Source of the DNA: Liquorilactobacillus nagelii DSM 13675 | GTDB taxonomy: Bacteria; Bacillota; Bacilli; Lactobacillales; Lactobacillaceae | Reading direction: 5' to 3' | Assembly: GCF_019444005.1 (NCBI RefSeq) | Contig: NZ_CP049304.1 | Location: forward strand, 992,001 to 1,056,000 | Length of the DNA: 64,000 nt | Shown: one piece after another, positions 36,314 to 45,001 of the stretch | Position numbering within the stretch: position 1 is the stretch's first letter | Layout: every line of letters starts with the position of its first letter | Translations under genes and position numbers: made by a program | Notes under the pieces: generated by a model | What the model saw: the letters and a program-made list of their open reading frames with translations, nothing else | What the model was told of the DNA's origin: nothing | Databases searched by the model: none

Positions 36314-36431
36314 AGAAAAAATACCTCCTATTAATGAATCTAACTCCCGTTTTAATTAAATTAAGGTTAACATATGTAATCCCAAAATAGCTTAACTTTT
36401 GCTAAATGTAAAAAGACTGTAATCTAAAACA

Positions 36432-36677
36432 TTACTTAATAATTAAATTACCTAAGTTCAGGTATTTTTTTTCAATCGTTTCCCATAAATTTTGCTGATT
36501 ACCGCTTCGATGATAGCGATTCAATTCATCAAGTAAATTCAAAAAATCCTTTGCTGGCAAGCGGTATTCAGTTTGCTGACCGTTACTGGAATTTTTTTTC
36601 AATACCTGGCGCCGATTCGAATCAGTAAATAAATCATAATTTGCCAAATTAATAATAAATTCATAATCCGTCAACAC
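36432..36677 (-). CDS. Small hypothetical protein
   Basis: An 81-residue, charged, probably helical soluble protein (NLANYDLFTDSNRRQVLKK, then DFLNLLDELNRYHRSGNQQ). The start is GTG at 36677, with GGAGGAG 7 bases upstream, which supports a real gene. I do not recognise a family or see a functional motif. Confidence 0.6.
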   Translation of the reverse strand: MLTDYEFIINLANYDLFTDSNRRQVLKKNSSNGQQTEYRLPAKDFLNLLDELNRYHRSGNQQNLWETIEKKYLNLGNLIIK

Positions 36678-36858
36678 TTCATCACTCCTCCACTGACTTT
36701 CATTTTAACATATTATATCGTTTAGCTTAAATTAATTTGATTTTTTTGATCTAAAAGTTGTTAAATAAACAACCTTACTAAAACTTTGTTTTCTTAAGTA
36801 CTTATTTTCACCTTAATTCAACCAAACATGATAGAATGTATTCACTGGAGGTGTCAAA

Positions 36859-37176
36859 ATGACAAATCATTTTCAAGTACAAACGGATTCGCTGCAAAAA
36901 TTAGCGAGTCAGATTCGTGAGGATATTGACTTTATTAATCATCATCAAGTTGATTATCCTTTCTTGGCCCAAACTGTTGACGAAGATTTGTCTTGGCTGC
37001 GTAAAATAACTACCCAAACTGATATAATTAATCGTCAAGAACTCGGTGAATTTTACGAGATTTTCATCTATCAATTGCGCTTTTTGTTAGATTCACGACC
37101 ATCACTAGAAACTTTAGATCGTCTAGAAGATTTACTTGATGAAACCTTTAAGCAGCTTCATCCCCATACTTCCTAG
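36859..37176 (+). CDS. Hypothetical protein, acidic helical
   Basis: A 105-residue acidic protein, mostly helical by eye, with no membrane segment. The C-terminal part reads LDSRPSLETLDRLEDLLDE. GGAGGTG precedes the ATG. It is single and divergent from the 36432-36677 gene. No family was recognised. Confidence 0.62.
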   Translation: MTNHFQVQTDSLQKLASQIREDIDFINHHQVDYPFLAQTVDEDLSWLRKITTQTDIINRQELGEFYEIFIYQLRFLLDSRPSLETLDRLEDLLDETFKQLHPHTS

Positions 37177-37260
37177 TGAATTCTGCATGACTTTATTTTA
37201 TTTCCCGATAATTTAAACAAATTAATTGCTCTCGTCAGAAAATTTCATCAATATAATAAT

Positions 37261-37289
37261 AGGCAGGTTAATTTATAATTAGCCTGCCT
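37261..37289. terminator. Terminator-like hairpin
   Basis: AGGCAGG pairs with CCTGCCT, with further AT pairing inside. The following T-rich stretch is imperfect. It lies between convergent genes. Confidence 0.6.
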
Positions 37290-37341
37290 GCTTCTCGTAA
37301 AATTATTTTTTCTACCTATTATATATACCAAAAATAGCTAC

Positions 37342-38148
37342 TCAATATAGTTCCGCTCGACGCTGGTTGGCTGCCGGCAAAAACTGTCGAACTTGGCTAA
37401 TTCGTTGCAAATCAATTGTTGCCAACAGCATTTGATCTTGTGTTCCAGCTTGTTGTAGAATTTCACCTGCCGGATCAACCACCAAGCTGTGACCAATACA
37501 TTGGTTGGCCGCTGGCAGATCGCAAGCCGCCACGAAAACAGTATTTTCAAGTGCCCGTGCTGTAACAAGTGTCTGCCAATGATTTAATTTTTGTTTACCC
37601 TGATACCAAGCTGCTGGTACGATAATTAAATCAGCTTCATGTAATGCCTGGTAGCGAGCAATTTCTGGGAATCGCAGTTCATAACAAACGAATAAACCAA
37701 TTTTGCCAAATGGAGTCCTAATCGGTTCAAACAGTTTGTTTCCCGGAGCAACTGTGGCCGATTCTTGAGTACCAAAAGCGTCATAAAGATGTGTTTTATG
37801 ATAAACTCCTTGAATTTCCCCAGCTTCATCGACTACCAAAACTGTATTTTGCACCCGTGAATCACTTACTGATGTGCTTTGTTCCCGAAAACCGAAAACT
37901 AGCCATAATTGCCAGCGATCTGCTAATTCGCGCATGGCAGTTACAAAAGGGCCGTTTATACTCTCTACGTGTTGTTGAGTTTGCGTCAAATCAGCATCTG
38001 GTGGCAGTGAGCTCATGAACAATTCCGGGAATACTAACAATTGTGCTCCTTTTTGTTTAGCTTTTTCAATTATCTTGGCAGCTGCTGCTAAATTTTTACC
38101 GGCTGATCTTTTGGACTCAACTTGTGCTAATGCTAGTTTAAATTTCAT
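37342..38148 (-). CDS. Carbon-nitrogen hydrolase (nitrilase/omega-amidase family)
   Basis: A 268-residue cytoplasmic amidase of the nitrilase superfamily, close in type to omega-amidase (Nit2), which hydrolyses alpha-ketoglutaramate-like amides. The Glu-Lys-Cys triad is visible: VFPELFMSS (Glu42), GVYHKTHLYD (Lys) and GLFVCYELRFPEIAR (Cys). I chose the ATG at 38148 because AAGGTG lies 6 bases upstream; upstream in-frame starts lack a site. It is monocistronic. The exact substrate is not shown. Confidence 0.88.
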   Translation of the reverse strand: MKFKLALAQVESKRSAGKNLAAAAKIIEKAKQKGAQLLVFPELFMSSLPPDADLTQTQQHVESINGPFVTAMRELADRWQLWLVFGFREQSTSVSDSRVQNTVLVVDEAGEIQGVYHKTHLYDAFGTQESATVAPGNKLFEPIRTPFGKIGLFVCYELRFPEIARYQALHEADLIIVPAAWYQGKQKLNHWQTLVTARALENTVFVAACDLPAANQCIGHSLVVDPAGEILQQAGTQDQMLLATIDLQRISQVRQFLPAANQRRAELY

Positions 38149-38505
38149 TTGCATCACCTTAATCTTTAAGTTGACCTTATCATAGCACACTAAAGGTAAG
38201 TACTTCCAAAATTACCAACAATAACATGTTAATAATCAGTTAATAACAAAATTGTTAAACTAGTTGCAAAATAATTTATTGTTCTTTTTTAACATAAATA
38301 AAGTATTGTTAATTTTGTATGATAATTTAATAAGTTAGCTAGTGTCTTCTAATAATTTAAAACAAAAAAAGCGGGCACCCTTCCCGCTTATGTCTATGCT
38401 ATACGATTTTTATCTTAACTTTAAATTCTAATAAAAGCAAACATTTTTCACTTATTTATTGAAATATTTGTTCTAAGATAATAACTTTTTTATTTTGATA
38501 ATTAA
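38149..38505. other. Intergenic region between amidase and copB
   Basis: About 360 AT-rich bases. It holds the copB terminator at 38364-38389 and, near 38160-38330, sequence rich in TTAATAA-type words that should include the amidase promoter. No gene was seen. Confidence 0.5.
38364..38389 (-). terminator. Terminator of copB
   Basis: On the minus strand AAGCGGG pairs with CCCGCTT, followed by a run of T. It lies 117 bases after the copB stop. Confidence 0.75.
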
Positions 38506-40803
38506 TTAGGTTCTTGATTTAATTTTATCAGCTGTTAAGCTCATGGCATTCAAGGCTACAACCACAGTTGAAAGCGCCATAACAATTGCACCGACTGCTG
38601 GATCTAAAATGATGCCGATAGGTGCTAAAATACCGGCAGCTAATGGTAAGGCCACAATATTGTATCCCGCTCCCCACCAGAGGTTTTGAATCATTTTTCG
38701 ATTCGTTAGTTTAGCCAATGATAAGAAATTCAAAATATCATGCGGATTAGATCTAACCAAAATGACATCAGCTGAATCTAAAGCAACATCAGTTCCAGCT
38801 CCAATCGCAACTCCAATATTAGCTGCAGCTAAACTAGGCGCATCATTGACTCCATCACCAACCATCATGACATGCTTACCTTCTGCTTGATACTGTTTAA
38901 TAATTTTTTGCTTAGCTTGAGGTAACAATCCTGCGTGAAAATCCGTAATCCCCAGTTGTTCAGCAATATGCTTGGCGGCCTGAGGATTATCACCAGTTAA
39001 CATAACCGGAGTAATCTCACGTTGCTGTAGTTGTTTAATTAATTGCTGTGATCCCGGTTTTAGCTGATCACCTTCAGCAATCATCCCTAACACCTGTTGT
39101 TGATCATTTAATAAGAAACTGATTGAATTCCCCCGACTAGCCCAATCATTAGCCTGTTTTTGATCAAAAGCAATTTTTTGCTGTTTGAGATAGCCCAAAT
39201 TGGCAATGGTATATTTTTGATTTTCAATCGTCCCACTGAGCCCGATTCCAGGCAAAGTATTGACATTTTGAGCAGAAGCAAACTTAACTTGTTCTTCGTC
39301 TGCCTTAGCTAAAATTGCTTGTGCTAAAGGATGCGAGGAAGTATTCTCTAAAGCAGCGAATTTTGCTAAAAGTTCGGCTGATTTTATTTTCTCTGTCGGT
39401 AAAATGGCATTTACCGTAAATTTCCCAACGGTTAAAGTCCCAGTTTTATCAAGAAAAACATGACTTAATTGCCGACTGGCAGCAACTGCTTGCCGATTTC
39501 GCAACAATAAACCATTTTGAGCGCCAATTGAGGTTGAACGAGCAACAACCAATGGAATGGCTACACCAAGTGCATGCGGACAAGCAATCACGAAGACCGT
39601 CACCATTCTTGTTAGAGCGACCGACAAGCCTTGTGGCAACCAGATAAAGAAAGCTAAGATTCCAACGATTAGAGCTGCATAGAATAAATATTTAGCAACT
39701 TTATCAGCTGTTGTTTCGGCTTTGGACTTTGCTTGCTGAGCTTGTTGGACTAACTTCATTACTTGTGACAAATAACCTGATTCGCCAGTACCAGTAACCT
39801 TAACCGTTAAAGTTCCATTATTGTTAACCGAACCACCAATTACTTGATCACCAACTTTTTTCTTAACGGCAGCAGCTTCACCAGTAACTAATGATTCATT
39901 AACTGCAGAAGTACCTTCAGTAATCATTCCATCAGCTGCTACACTCTCGCCAGCCCGAACTTGAAATAATTGATCTTTTTTCAAGTGATTGACAGCCACT
40001 TCAGTAATTTGACCATCTTTAGTGATTAAATGAGCTGTTTTCGGCAATAAAGCTGCCATCTTCTGAAGTGCATTGCCAGCGCCCATCATCGCATTCATTT
40101 CAATCCAATGCCCCAACAGCATAATCAAAATCAATGTTGCTAATTCAAATGAGAAATCCATTACCATCGTACTAGGCTGCAAAAAATTATTGGCAATAAA
40201 GGCGTAGACACTATAGAAAAAAGAAACTGAAATACCCATGGTAATCAACGTCATCATCGCTGGTTCCTTGCTTTGAATTTCAGCTTTCGCTCCCTTTAAA
40301 AATGGTGCTCCACCATAAAAGTATAATGCTGCATCAAAGACAATAATTAGCAAACTTTTCAGCCAAGAATCACCAAGGTTAATTACTGCTCGATCGAGTC
40401 CCATAATTGGAGCCAATAACAAGACTGGCAGAGCCAAGACTAATGACACCCAAAATTTCTGTTTCAAATTACCCATGTGCATCATCTGACCGCCATGCAT
40501 CATCATGTCATGGCCGGCCATTTTCATTTGACCATGGTCCATCTTACTCATATCATGGCCTGTCATTTTCATTTGGCTGTGGTCCATCTTACCCATGTCA
40601 TGGCCTGCATTTTTCATTTGGCTGTGGTCCATCTTACCCATGTCATGGCCTGCATTTTTCATTTGGCTGTGGTCCATCTTACTCATATCATGGTCTTTCA
40701 TTTTCATCTGGCTGTGGTCCATCTTACTCATATCGTGGCCTGCATTTTTCATTTGACTGTGATCGTTCATCGCTTGATTAATTTCTTTTTTATCTTTTAC
40801 CAT
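38506..40803 (-). CDS. copB: CopB-type copper/silver P1B-ATPase with Met/His-rich N-terminus
   Basis: A 765-residue heavy-metal P-type ATPase that exports copper or silver ions. The membrane metal site is CPHALGV (CPH rather than CPC), the mark of the CopB/P1B-3 group. The phosphorylation motif is DKTGTLTVG, with LVTGEAAAV and GDGVNDAPSL also present. The first ~115 residues are Met/His-rich repeats for metal binding. The ATG at 40803 is chosen, since AGGGGG is 6 bases upstream. A cop box lies about 70 bases upstream. Confidence 0.95.
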   Translation of the reverse strand: MVKDKKEINQAMNDHSQMKNAGHDMSKMDHSQMKMKDHDMSKMDHSQMKNAGHDMGKMDHSQMKNAGHDMGKMDHSQMKMTGHDMSKMDHGQMKMAGHDMMMHGGQMMHMGNLKQKFWVSLVLALPVLLLAPIMGLDRAVINLGDSWLKSLLIIVFDAALYFYGGAPFLKGAKAEIQSKEPAMMTLITMGISVSFFYSVYAFIANNFLQPSTMVMDFSFELATLILIMLLGHWIEMNAMMGAGNALQKMAALLPKTAHLITKDGQITEVAVNHLKKDQLFQVRAGESVAADGMITEGTSAVNESLVTGEAAAVKKKVGDQVIGGSVNNNGTLTVKVTGTGESGYLSQVMKLVQQAQQAKSKAETTADKVAKYLFYAALIVGILAFFIWLPQGLSVALTRMVTVFVIACPHALGVAIPLVVARSTSIGAQNGLLLRNRQAVAASRQLSHVFLDKTGTLTVGKFTVNAILPTEKIKSAELLAKFAALENTSSHPLAQAILAKADEEQVKFASAQNVNTLPGIGLSGTIENQKYTIANLGYLKQQKIAFDQKQANDWASRGNSISFLLNDQQQVLGMIAEGDQLKPGSQQLIKQLQQREITPVMLTGDNPQAAKHIAEQLGITDFHAGLLPQAKQKIIKQYQAEGKHVMMVGDGVNDAPSLAAANIGVAIGAGTDVALDSADVILVRSNPHDILNFLSLAKLTNRKMIQNLWWGAGYNIVALPLAAGILAPIGIILDPAVGAIVMALSTVVVALNAMSLTADKIKSRT
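40498..40767 (-). repeat. Six 45-base repeats encoding the CopB metal-binding tail
   Basis: Six tandem 15-residue units of the form MDHSQMKNAGHDMSK near the start of CopB. His and Met spacing is conserved across copies, while KNAG varies (KMKD, KMTG, KMAG). Confidence 0.88.
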
Positions 40804-40873
40804 ATTCATCCCCCTAACGTTATGATGCAAGTTGTTTGTTAATTAATCAACTAACTTGATTTTATTGTAGCAC

Positions 40874-40899
40874 TTTATGTTTACACTTGTAAACATAAA
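40874..40899. promoter_or_regulatory. cop box: CopY-type operator upstream of copB
   Basis: A perfect inverted repeat with 12-base arms and a 2-base centre. Its core TTTACACTTGTAAA contains the cop-box sequence TACANNTGTA. It is the binding site expected for the CopY copper-responsive repressor, which is not encoded in this window. Confidence 0.85.
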
Positions 40900-41096
40900 T
40901 GGCTGAAAATTATTTGTTTCATTTCTCAAAAGTAACTGTCGAATTTTTCTCCTTTTACCAGATAATGACAATTGTTATTGAAATGTAATTTGACAATCTT
41001 GCCATTTTATTCGTATTTTACTTTTTTATGCTAGAATATAGTAGTCAGTTGAACTTTTACTGACATCTGAGTTGTACATACTGGAGGAAAGCCACG

Positions 41097-42257
41097 ATGA
41101 CTTTTGATCAATTGAAACGGCAGCGCAGTGTTTTCTACTTAGCCTGTTTAGCAGCTTTTATCTGCTTGATGACCATCAAGCTCAGCTACTTTGTTCCAAC
41201 CGTAATGTCGATGGGGCAAATTTATTTTCTTGTTAAATGCCTGGCATTGCTTATTAGCTGTAAATTTATTTTTCTAGATGATTTATCAATCAAAGCTAAA
41301 CTATTAACTGTCACTGCAATTATCATTTTCTATTTTCTAGCTAAGATTTCCCAGGATTCTAATGTCTTCTACTATGCGATTTTAATCGTTGGTGCCTTTG
41401 ATGTTGATTTTGATAAAATCTTAAAAACATACATATTTACTGTCGTCATCACCATTCTCTATATTATTTTTGCTTGCTGGACAAAAATAATTCCGGAACA
41501 AATCGTCCCACGTGCCGGTCAATTTCATTTTTTACGATTATCTTTGGGATTCTTGACACCAACAGATCTCGCTGCCCGGTGTTTTTATCTATTAACCGCC
41601 TATTGTGCTTGGCGCAAGTTGTCCTTAATTAAGTGGGAAAAAATTGGCGCGTTATTATTTACCATATTGGTGTTCAGTTTAACCAATTCTCGACTGGATC
41701 TAATCATGATGTTGTTGCTATTACTAATTGTAATAAAGCCGAATCTCTTTAAACAATTACTCGCTAAATTGCAATTTCAAGGACTAGCAATTTTAACCGC
41801 TCTTTATGTCTTTTTGAACGTTGCACTGGCTTACTTTTTTAATCCGCACTTAGCTTGGTTTAGAGTGCTAGATCATATACTTTCTAGTCGGTTAACTTTT
41901 GGAAATATTGCTTTACGTCAGCATGGTGTTTCTTTATTTGGACAGTACGTGGCTGAACACAGCAATGGTGATTTAGTACCACCAACAAATTATTTTTATG
42001 TTGACTCCTCATATATCCGCCTGTTAGTCATTTCAGGAATAGTAATTTCTCTAATTGTCACCGCAGTCATTTTTTACTTGCTCTGGCGGCTTTGCCAATC
42101 GCAGTCAACGAGCTTATTACTTTTTTTACTACTGGCTTTAATTAGTTCCGCCATCGATCAGCATTTAGTTGAAGTTTCATATAATATCGTTTTATTGGCT
42201 GTTTTTGCTAAAGTACGGCCGGATAACTACAACTTTAATTCAATTAAGATTTACTAA
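41097..42257 (+). CDS. Polysaccharide polymerase-like membrane protein
   Basis: A 386-residue protein with about 10-11 membrane helices. LTNSRLDLIMMLLLLL resembles the conserved SR-x-helix region of O-antigen polymerases and ligases. A polar loop (about residues 265-305) follows, like the extracellular loop of such enzymes. It is not next to other polysaccharide genes; it is a stand-alone gene 12 kb from the EPS operon. GGAGG precedes the ATG. Function is inferred from fold only. Confidence 0.6.
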   Translation: MTFDQLKRQRSVFYLACLAAFICLMTIKLSYFVPTVMSMGQIYFLVKCLALLISCKFIFLDDLSIKAKLLTVTAIIIFYFLAKISQDSNVFYYAILIVGAFDVDFDKILKTYIFTVVITILYIIFACWTKIIPEQIVPRAGQFHFLRLSLGFLTPTDLAARCFYLLTAYCAWRKLSLIKWEKIGALLFTILVFSLTNSRLDLIMMLLLLLIVIKPNLFKQLLAKLQFQGLAILTALYVFLNVALAYFFNPHLAWFRVLDHILSSRLTFGNIALRQHGVSLFGQYVAEHSNGDLVPPTNYFYVDSSYIRLLVISGIVISLIVTAVIFYLLWRLCQSQSTSLLLFLLLALISSAIDQHLVEVSYNIVLLAVFAKVRPDNYNFNSIKIY

Positions 42258-42273
42258 AATCAAACTGAACTAG

Positions 42274-42531
42274 TTTGGGGACAAGGACTTCCCAATATCT
42301 GTCTTGAAGCCTTGTTTAAAAGCAATTTTCGAACAAGATACACTTATTTTGAAACTGATCAAAGATCATGAATTGCAGGGTAACTGGCGTGGTTATCGTG
42401 AATTTCACCCTGCTAGGTATGGAAGTTACAGTAAAAACTATGATAATTAGATTGTTATTTATCAGTTAGATCATAACGAATTGATTTTGTTGTTGGCAGC
42501 CACTGTGTTTCACGAAATATTGAATCAATAG
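42274..42531 (+). pseudogene. Remnant of a YafQ-like mRNA interferase toxin
   Basis: One frame reads KDFPISVLKPCLKAIFEQ, then IKDHELQGNWRGYREFH, then, after a TAG at 42448-42450, IVIYQLDHNELILLLAATV and a stop at 42529-42531. This follows the YafQ family pattern DHxLxGNWxGYREFHI and its C-terminal LVRTGSHxxLF, here decayed (the terminal RTGSH is AATVFH). No start codon or antitoxin gene was found. It is a dead toxin gene. Confidence 0.75.
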
Positions 42532-42715
42532 CTGAGTTCAGGCGTCTTTTCATTTGAAATAAGCATAAATACCCCTATCAGAGAAGCAAGACTCACTTGA
42601 GCTTTTCTCAAACACATCTCATATCTTTTAGGCTGTGCCACTATCACTCTCTGTTATAGGGCCTAATTTGGACAAATCTAATGAGCATCTATAATCCAAG
42701 TATAATCACGGAAAC
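42532..42715. other. Intergenic sequence after the YafQ remnant
   Basis: About 180 bases with no recognisable gene or repeat in either strand; perhaps more remnant sequence. Confidence 0.4.
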
Positions 42716-42748
42716 AAAAACGGCCACTAGGGTTATACCTTAGTGACC
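42716..42748 (-). terminator. Terminator of the NTF2-like gene
   Basis: On the minus strand GGTCACTAAGG pairs (with two G-T pairs) with CCCTAGTGGCC, followed by five T. It begins 13 bases after the stop at 42761. Confidence 0.75.
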
Positions 42749-42760
42749 ATTTGCGATTTT

Positions 42761-43123
42761 CTACTTTATAGTTTCAACTTTTAGAAAGCTTATTTTGTTT
42801 TGTTGATTGAACTTATATCTATCAAAGCCATGAAGCGCAAACAATTTACCATCTTTTTTACGACCGGCAACAACCCATTCAGTCTTGTATTCATCGCTAT
42901 TAGGACTGATATGACATAAATGGCGTAGTTCCTGATTATCTTCGAAAAATTTTTCAAAGAAACTAGCAATCTTAGTTGGATTATTAGCAACAACCCCATT
43001 AGCTCCCTCAACAACAGCATCATTCGAAAATAAATTGATGATTCCGTTTAATGCTTGGTGATCACTGGAAGCTAAATCTGATAGTTTAAAGTAATGTTCA
43101 ATTATTTCTAATTTTTGGTTCAT
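42761..43123 (-). CDS. NTF2/SnoaL-like small protein
   Basis: A 120-residue protein with the NTF2-like (SnoaL) cone fold pattern: helical start (KLEIIEHYFKLSDLA), FSNDAVVEG, a middle helix with FFEKFFED, then strands TEWVVAGRKKDGKLFALHGFDRYKF. Such proteins bind or isomerise small ligands; the ligand here is unknown. The ATG at 43123 follows AGAGGGA. An in-frame GTG at 43156 lies inside the operator palindrome, so it is not used. It is divergent from an ArsR-type regulator that probably controls it. Confidence 0.72.
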   Translation of the reverse strand: MNQKLEIIEHYFKLSDLASSDHQALNGIINLFSNDAVVEGANGVVANNPTKIASFFEKFFEDNQELRHLCHISPNSDEYKTEWVVAGRKKDGKLFALHGFDRYKFNQQNKISFLKVETIK

Positions 43124-43138
43124 ATCAATTCCCTCTTT

Positions 43139-43166
43139 CAACTGTTTAGTATACACTAAACAGTTG
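43139..43166. promoter_or_regulatory. 28-base palindromic operator between the NTF2-like gene and arsR
   Basis: CAACTGTTTAGT (43139-43150) and ACTAAACAGTTG (43155-43166) are perfect 12-base inverted repeats around a 4-base centre. The position between divergent genes marks it as the binding site of the ArsR-family protein. Confidence 0.8.
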
Positions 43167-43201
43167 AAAAGTAAAGAATCTCAAAGGAGAATGACAAGAG
43201 G

Positions 43202-43522
43202 ATGACAGATACTATTTTGGCTAACGCTGACATCGACAAAGTAACCCTTACGCAAGTATTGAAATCACTAAGTGACCCCACTCGCTTAGAAATTGTATCC
43301 GCACTATTTAAAGAAAACCAAGAATGTTCCTGTGAGATTTTTAGTGACCTAGGTAAAAAAAGCAATTTGTCACAACATTATAGGAATCTACGCCTAAATG
43401 GTTTGATCTCAATTAGACGTTCAGGTGTCCATAGTTATCTTACTTTGCGAAAAAAAGAATTGAATCAAAAATTTCCTCATTTATTAAGAACCATAGTTTC
43501 TAATCATCTATCCAAAAACTAG
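43202..43522 (+). CDS. ArsR-family winged-helix repressor
   Basis: A 106-residue regulator. The N-terminal LTQVLKSLSDPTRLEIVSAL and the following helix-turn-helix (CSCEIFSDLGKKSNLSQHYRNL) and wing (LISIRRSGVHSYLTL) are classic ArsR. The pair CSC might bind a metal, although the usual ELCVC form is missing. It should repress itself and the divergent NTF2-like gene through the palindrome at 43139-43166. AAAGGAG lies 12 bases before the ATG, a slightly long spacing. Confidence 0.85.
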   Translation: MTDTILANADIDKVTLTQVLKSLSDPTRLEIVSALFKENQECSCEIFSDLGKKSNLSQHYRNLRLNGLISIRRSGVHSYLTLRKKELNQKFPHLLRTIVSNHLSKN

Positions 43523-43728
43523 TTTGACCAAAGAATATTTAGCATTAGAGTTAAAATTGCTTACTAAGTTTTCCCTTTTTTACTAGCTTTTGAACAGACT
43601 TTGTTGCTGTTTTCTTGGTAACTGTTCCCTAGTTTAACAGCAAGAGGAAAAGGGACTAAAACTCAATCGTTTTCTTAAATTGAAGTAACGTGGTACTCAA
43701 AAACTATCTGGCATGTTATAATGTGGAC

Positions 43729-43850
43729 AGAAAAAGGAAGCCCTGCTGGAACAGGACTTCCCATGTAGAGCCGCTTAAGACGGTGGCAAAGTTTAATAAT
43801 AGATTAAATAATCCGTTAGCCCTGCCAAAAGCTAAGACGGATTATTTTTT
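43729..43850 (+). ncRNA. Putative antisense antitoxin RNA of a type I toxin-antitoxin pair
   Basis: A promoter-like TGTTATAAT at 43714-43722 precedes about 120 bases without coding capacity. The predicted RNA begins with a hairpin (GGAAGCCCTG with CAGGACTTCC) and ends with a terminator, AATCCGTTAGC (43810-43820) paired with GCTAAGACGGATT (43831-43843) followed by eight T. Its 3' end overlaps the end of the small toxin gene on the other strand, the layout of holin-like type I systems. Confidence 0.65.
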
Positions 43851-43946
43851 TTGCTGACTTTTGATCAGCTCAACAATTAATGCGATTAAGGCTACGATAA
43901 ACATACCGAAAGCCAGCATTAATTGTAAAGCGTCCGCAACGGACAC
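43842..43946 (-). CDS. Holin-like type I toxin peptide
   Basis: A 34-residue peptide starting at GTG 43946 with AAAGGAG about 10 bases upstream. It reads VSVADALQLMLAFGMFIVAL, then IALIVELIKSQQKK: one hydrophobic membrane helix (about 7-28) and a basic tail. This is the pattern of the putative holin-like toxins common in lactobacilli, such as the Lpt type. The overlapping antisense RNA at 43729-43850 would be its antitoxin. Confidence 0.75.
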   Translation of the reverse strand: MSVADALQLMLAFGMFIVALIALIVELIKSQQKK

Positions 43947-44189
43947 TTAGGCTTACTCCTTTCATTAGGATTTATGGGCTTTAGAGGTTTAACACCATAA
44001 GCACCACCCCCGATTGGAAATAGCCACCGCCTTAACTTCTCTACTTGATCCATTATACAGGGAATATAATTGTTTTAGAAACATATTTTTAAATCAGTAG
44101 CGTATATTTCATTTTAACTGGGGTTATGCTAATAGCACAGGACTTCCAAGTTAAATCTGTAAATAATTTTTTTTAAAAAAAGGAGGTCA

Positions 44190-44713
44190 CAGAACTCTAT
44201 AAAAGATAACATAACAGTTGATGGAAGAGGGTTGCTACCACGCTTTTTCTATAGAGGACAATCAAGTGACTTCAAAAATATTAATAACATTGCTAGCGTC
44301 TTTAGGCAAAAAAACTCTCCGGATATACTCGTGAATATTCATTCACTAATGAGTACATGCGAAGGTACGCAAATGATTTTAACAATTTAGAAAATAATTT
44401 TTTCACCTGTCTTATATGCAACATTTTGGCTTGCCAACTGGGTTATTAGATGTAACAACTAATGATCTTGTGGCTCTTTATTTTGCCTGTCAATCTCATA
44501 TTGATTCTAAAGGAAATGAAGCAAATGGGACAGTTACCATGTTTATTTTAACAGAACGCAAATAGTGATGACTACACGTACTACAGTAGTCGTAGTGATC
44601 CGGTAGAAATCTTGTCAACACTAGTGTTAATGGACGAAGCCAAAAAGAAAACCATTTATGACAGTATATCTTCTTATAATAAAAACGTTGACGCTTTGTT
44701 GAATCATTTATAA
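44190..44713 (+). pseudogene. Decayed FRG-domain protein gene
   Basis: Three frames carry pieces of an FRG-domain protein. The first has RFFYRGQSSDFKNINNIASV (about 44250-44310). The second has LSYMQHFGLPTGLLDVTTND and LVALYFACQSH, ending at a TAG at 44563-44565. The third has DPVEILSTLVLMDEAKKK, ending at 44713. The family core HLQHYGLPTRLLDWT-x-NPLVALYFA is clearly recognisable. FRG domains occur in phage and defence-associated proteins of unclear function. Several frameshifts make it dead. Confidence 0.75.
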
Positions 44714-45001
44714 CCATAGTTGGTACATGTATAAGGTCAAGCAGTTTTCAAGGGACTACTATCTGATACAGTAGAGTAATTCTAACCCCTTTGTTTTCAC
44801 TAACTTAAATTTACATTTTCTGTGCTTATACTAACCAGTAACTATAATTTTAAAATCCGTGTCCTCTACAAGTCTATGGTTATGAGCCGACACGAATTTA
44901 GCAATTTCCATAATAGAATAAAAATAATCCCCTTCCGAATGTCTTTAGTAAAGATATTCACAGGAGATTATATTGAAGGAAATTATATTATTGTAATGCG
45001 A
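44714..45001. other. Intergenic region between FRG remnant and dhaT
   Basis: About 290 AT-rich bases. An open frame on the plus strand (from 44822) runs into dhaT in antisense and shows no family signal. No hairpin terminator for dhaT was found close to its stop. Confidence 0.4.

Noticed and set aside
40407..40842. His-rich plus-strand frames opposite copB
   Set aside because: Antisense of the Met/His repeat region; no start signals.
43191..43205. Four-codon leader peptide (MTRG) whose stop overlaps the arsR start
   Set aside because: AAAGGAG is only one base from its ATG, too close for initiation; the same site fits arsR at longer spacing.
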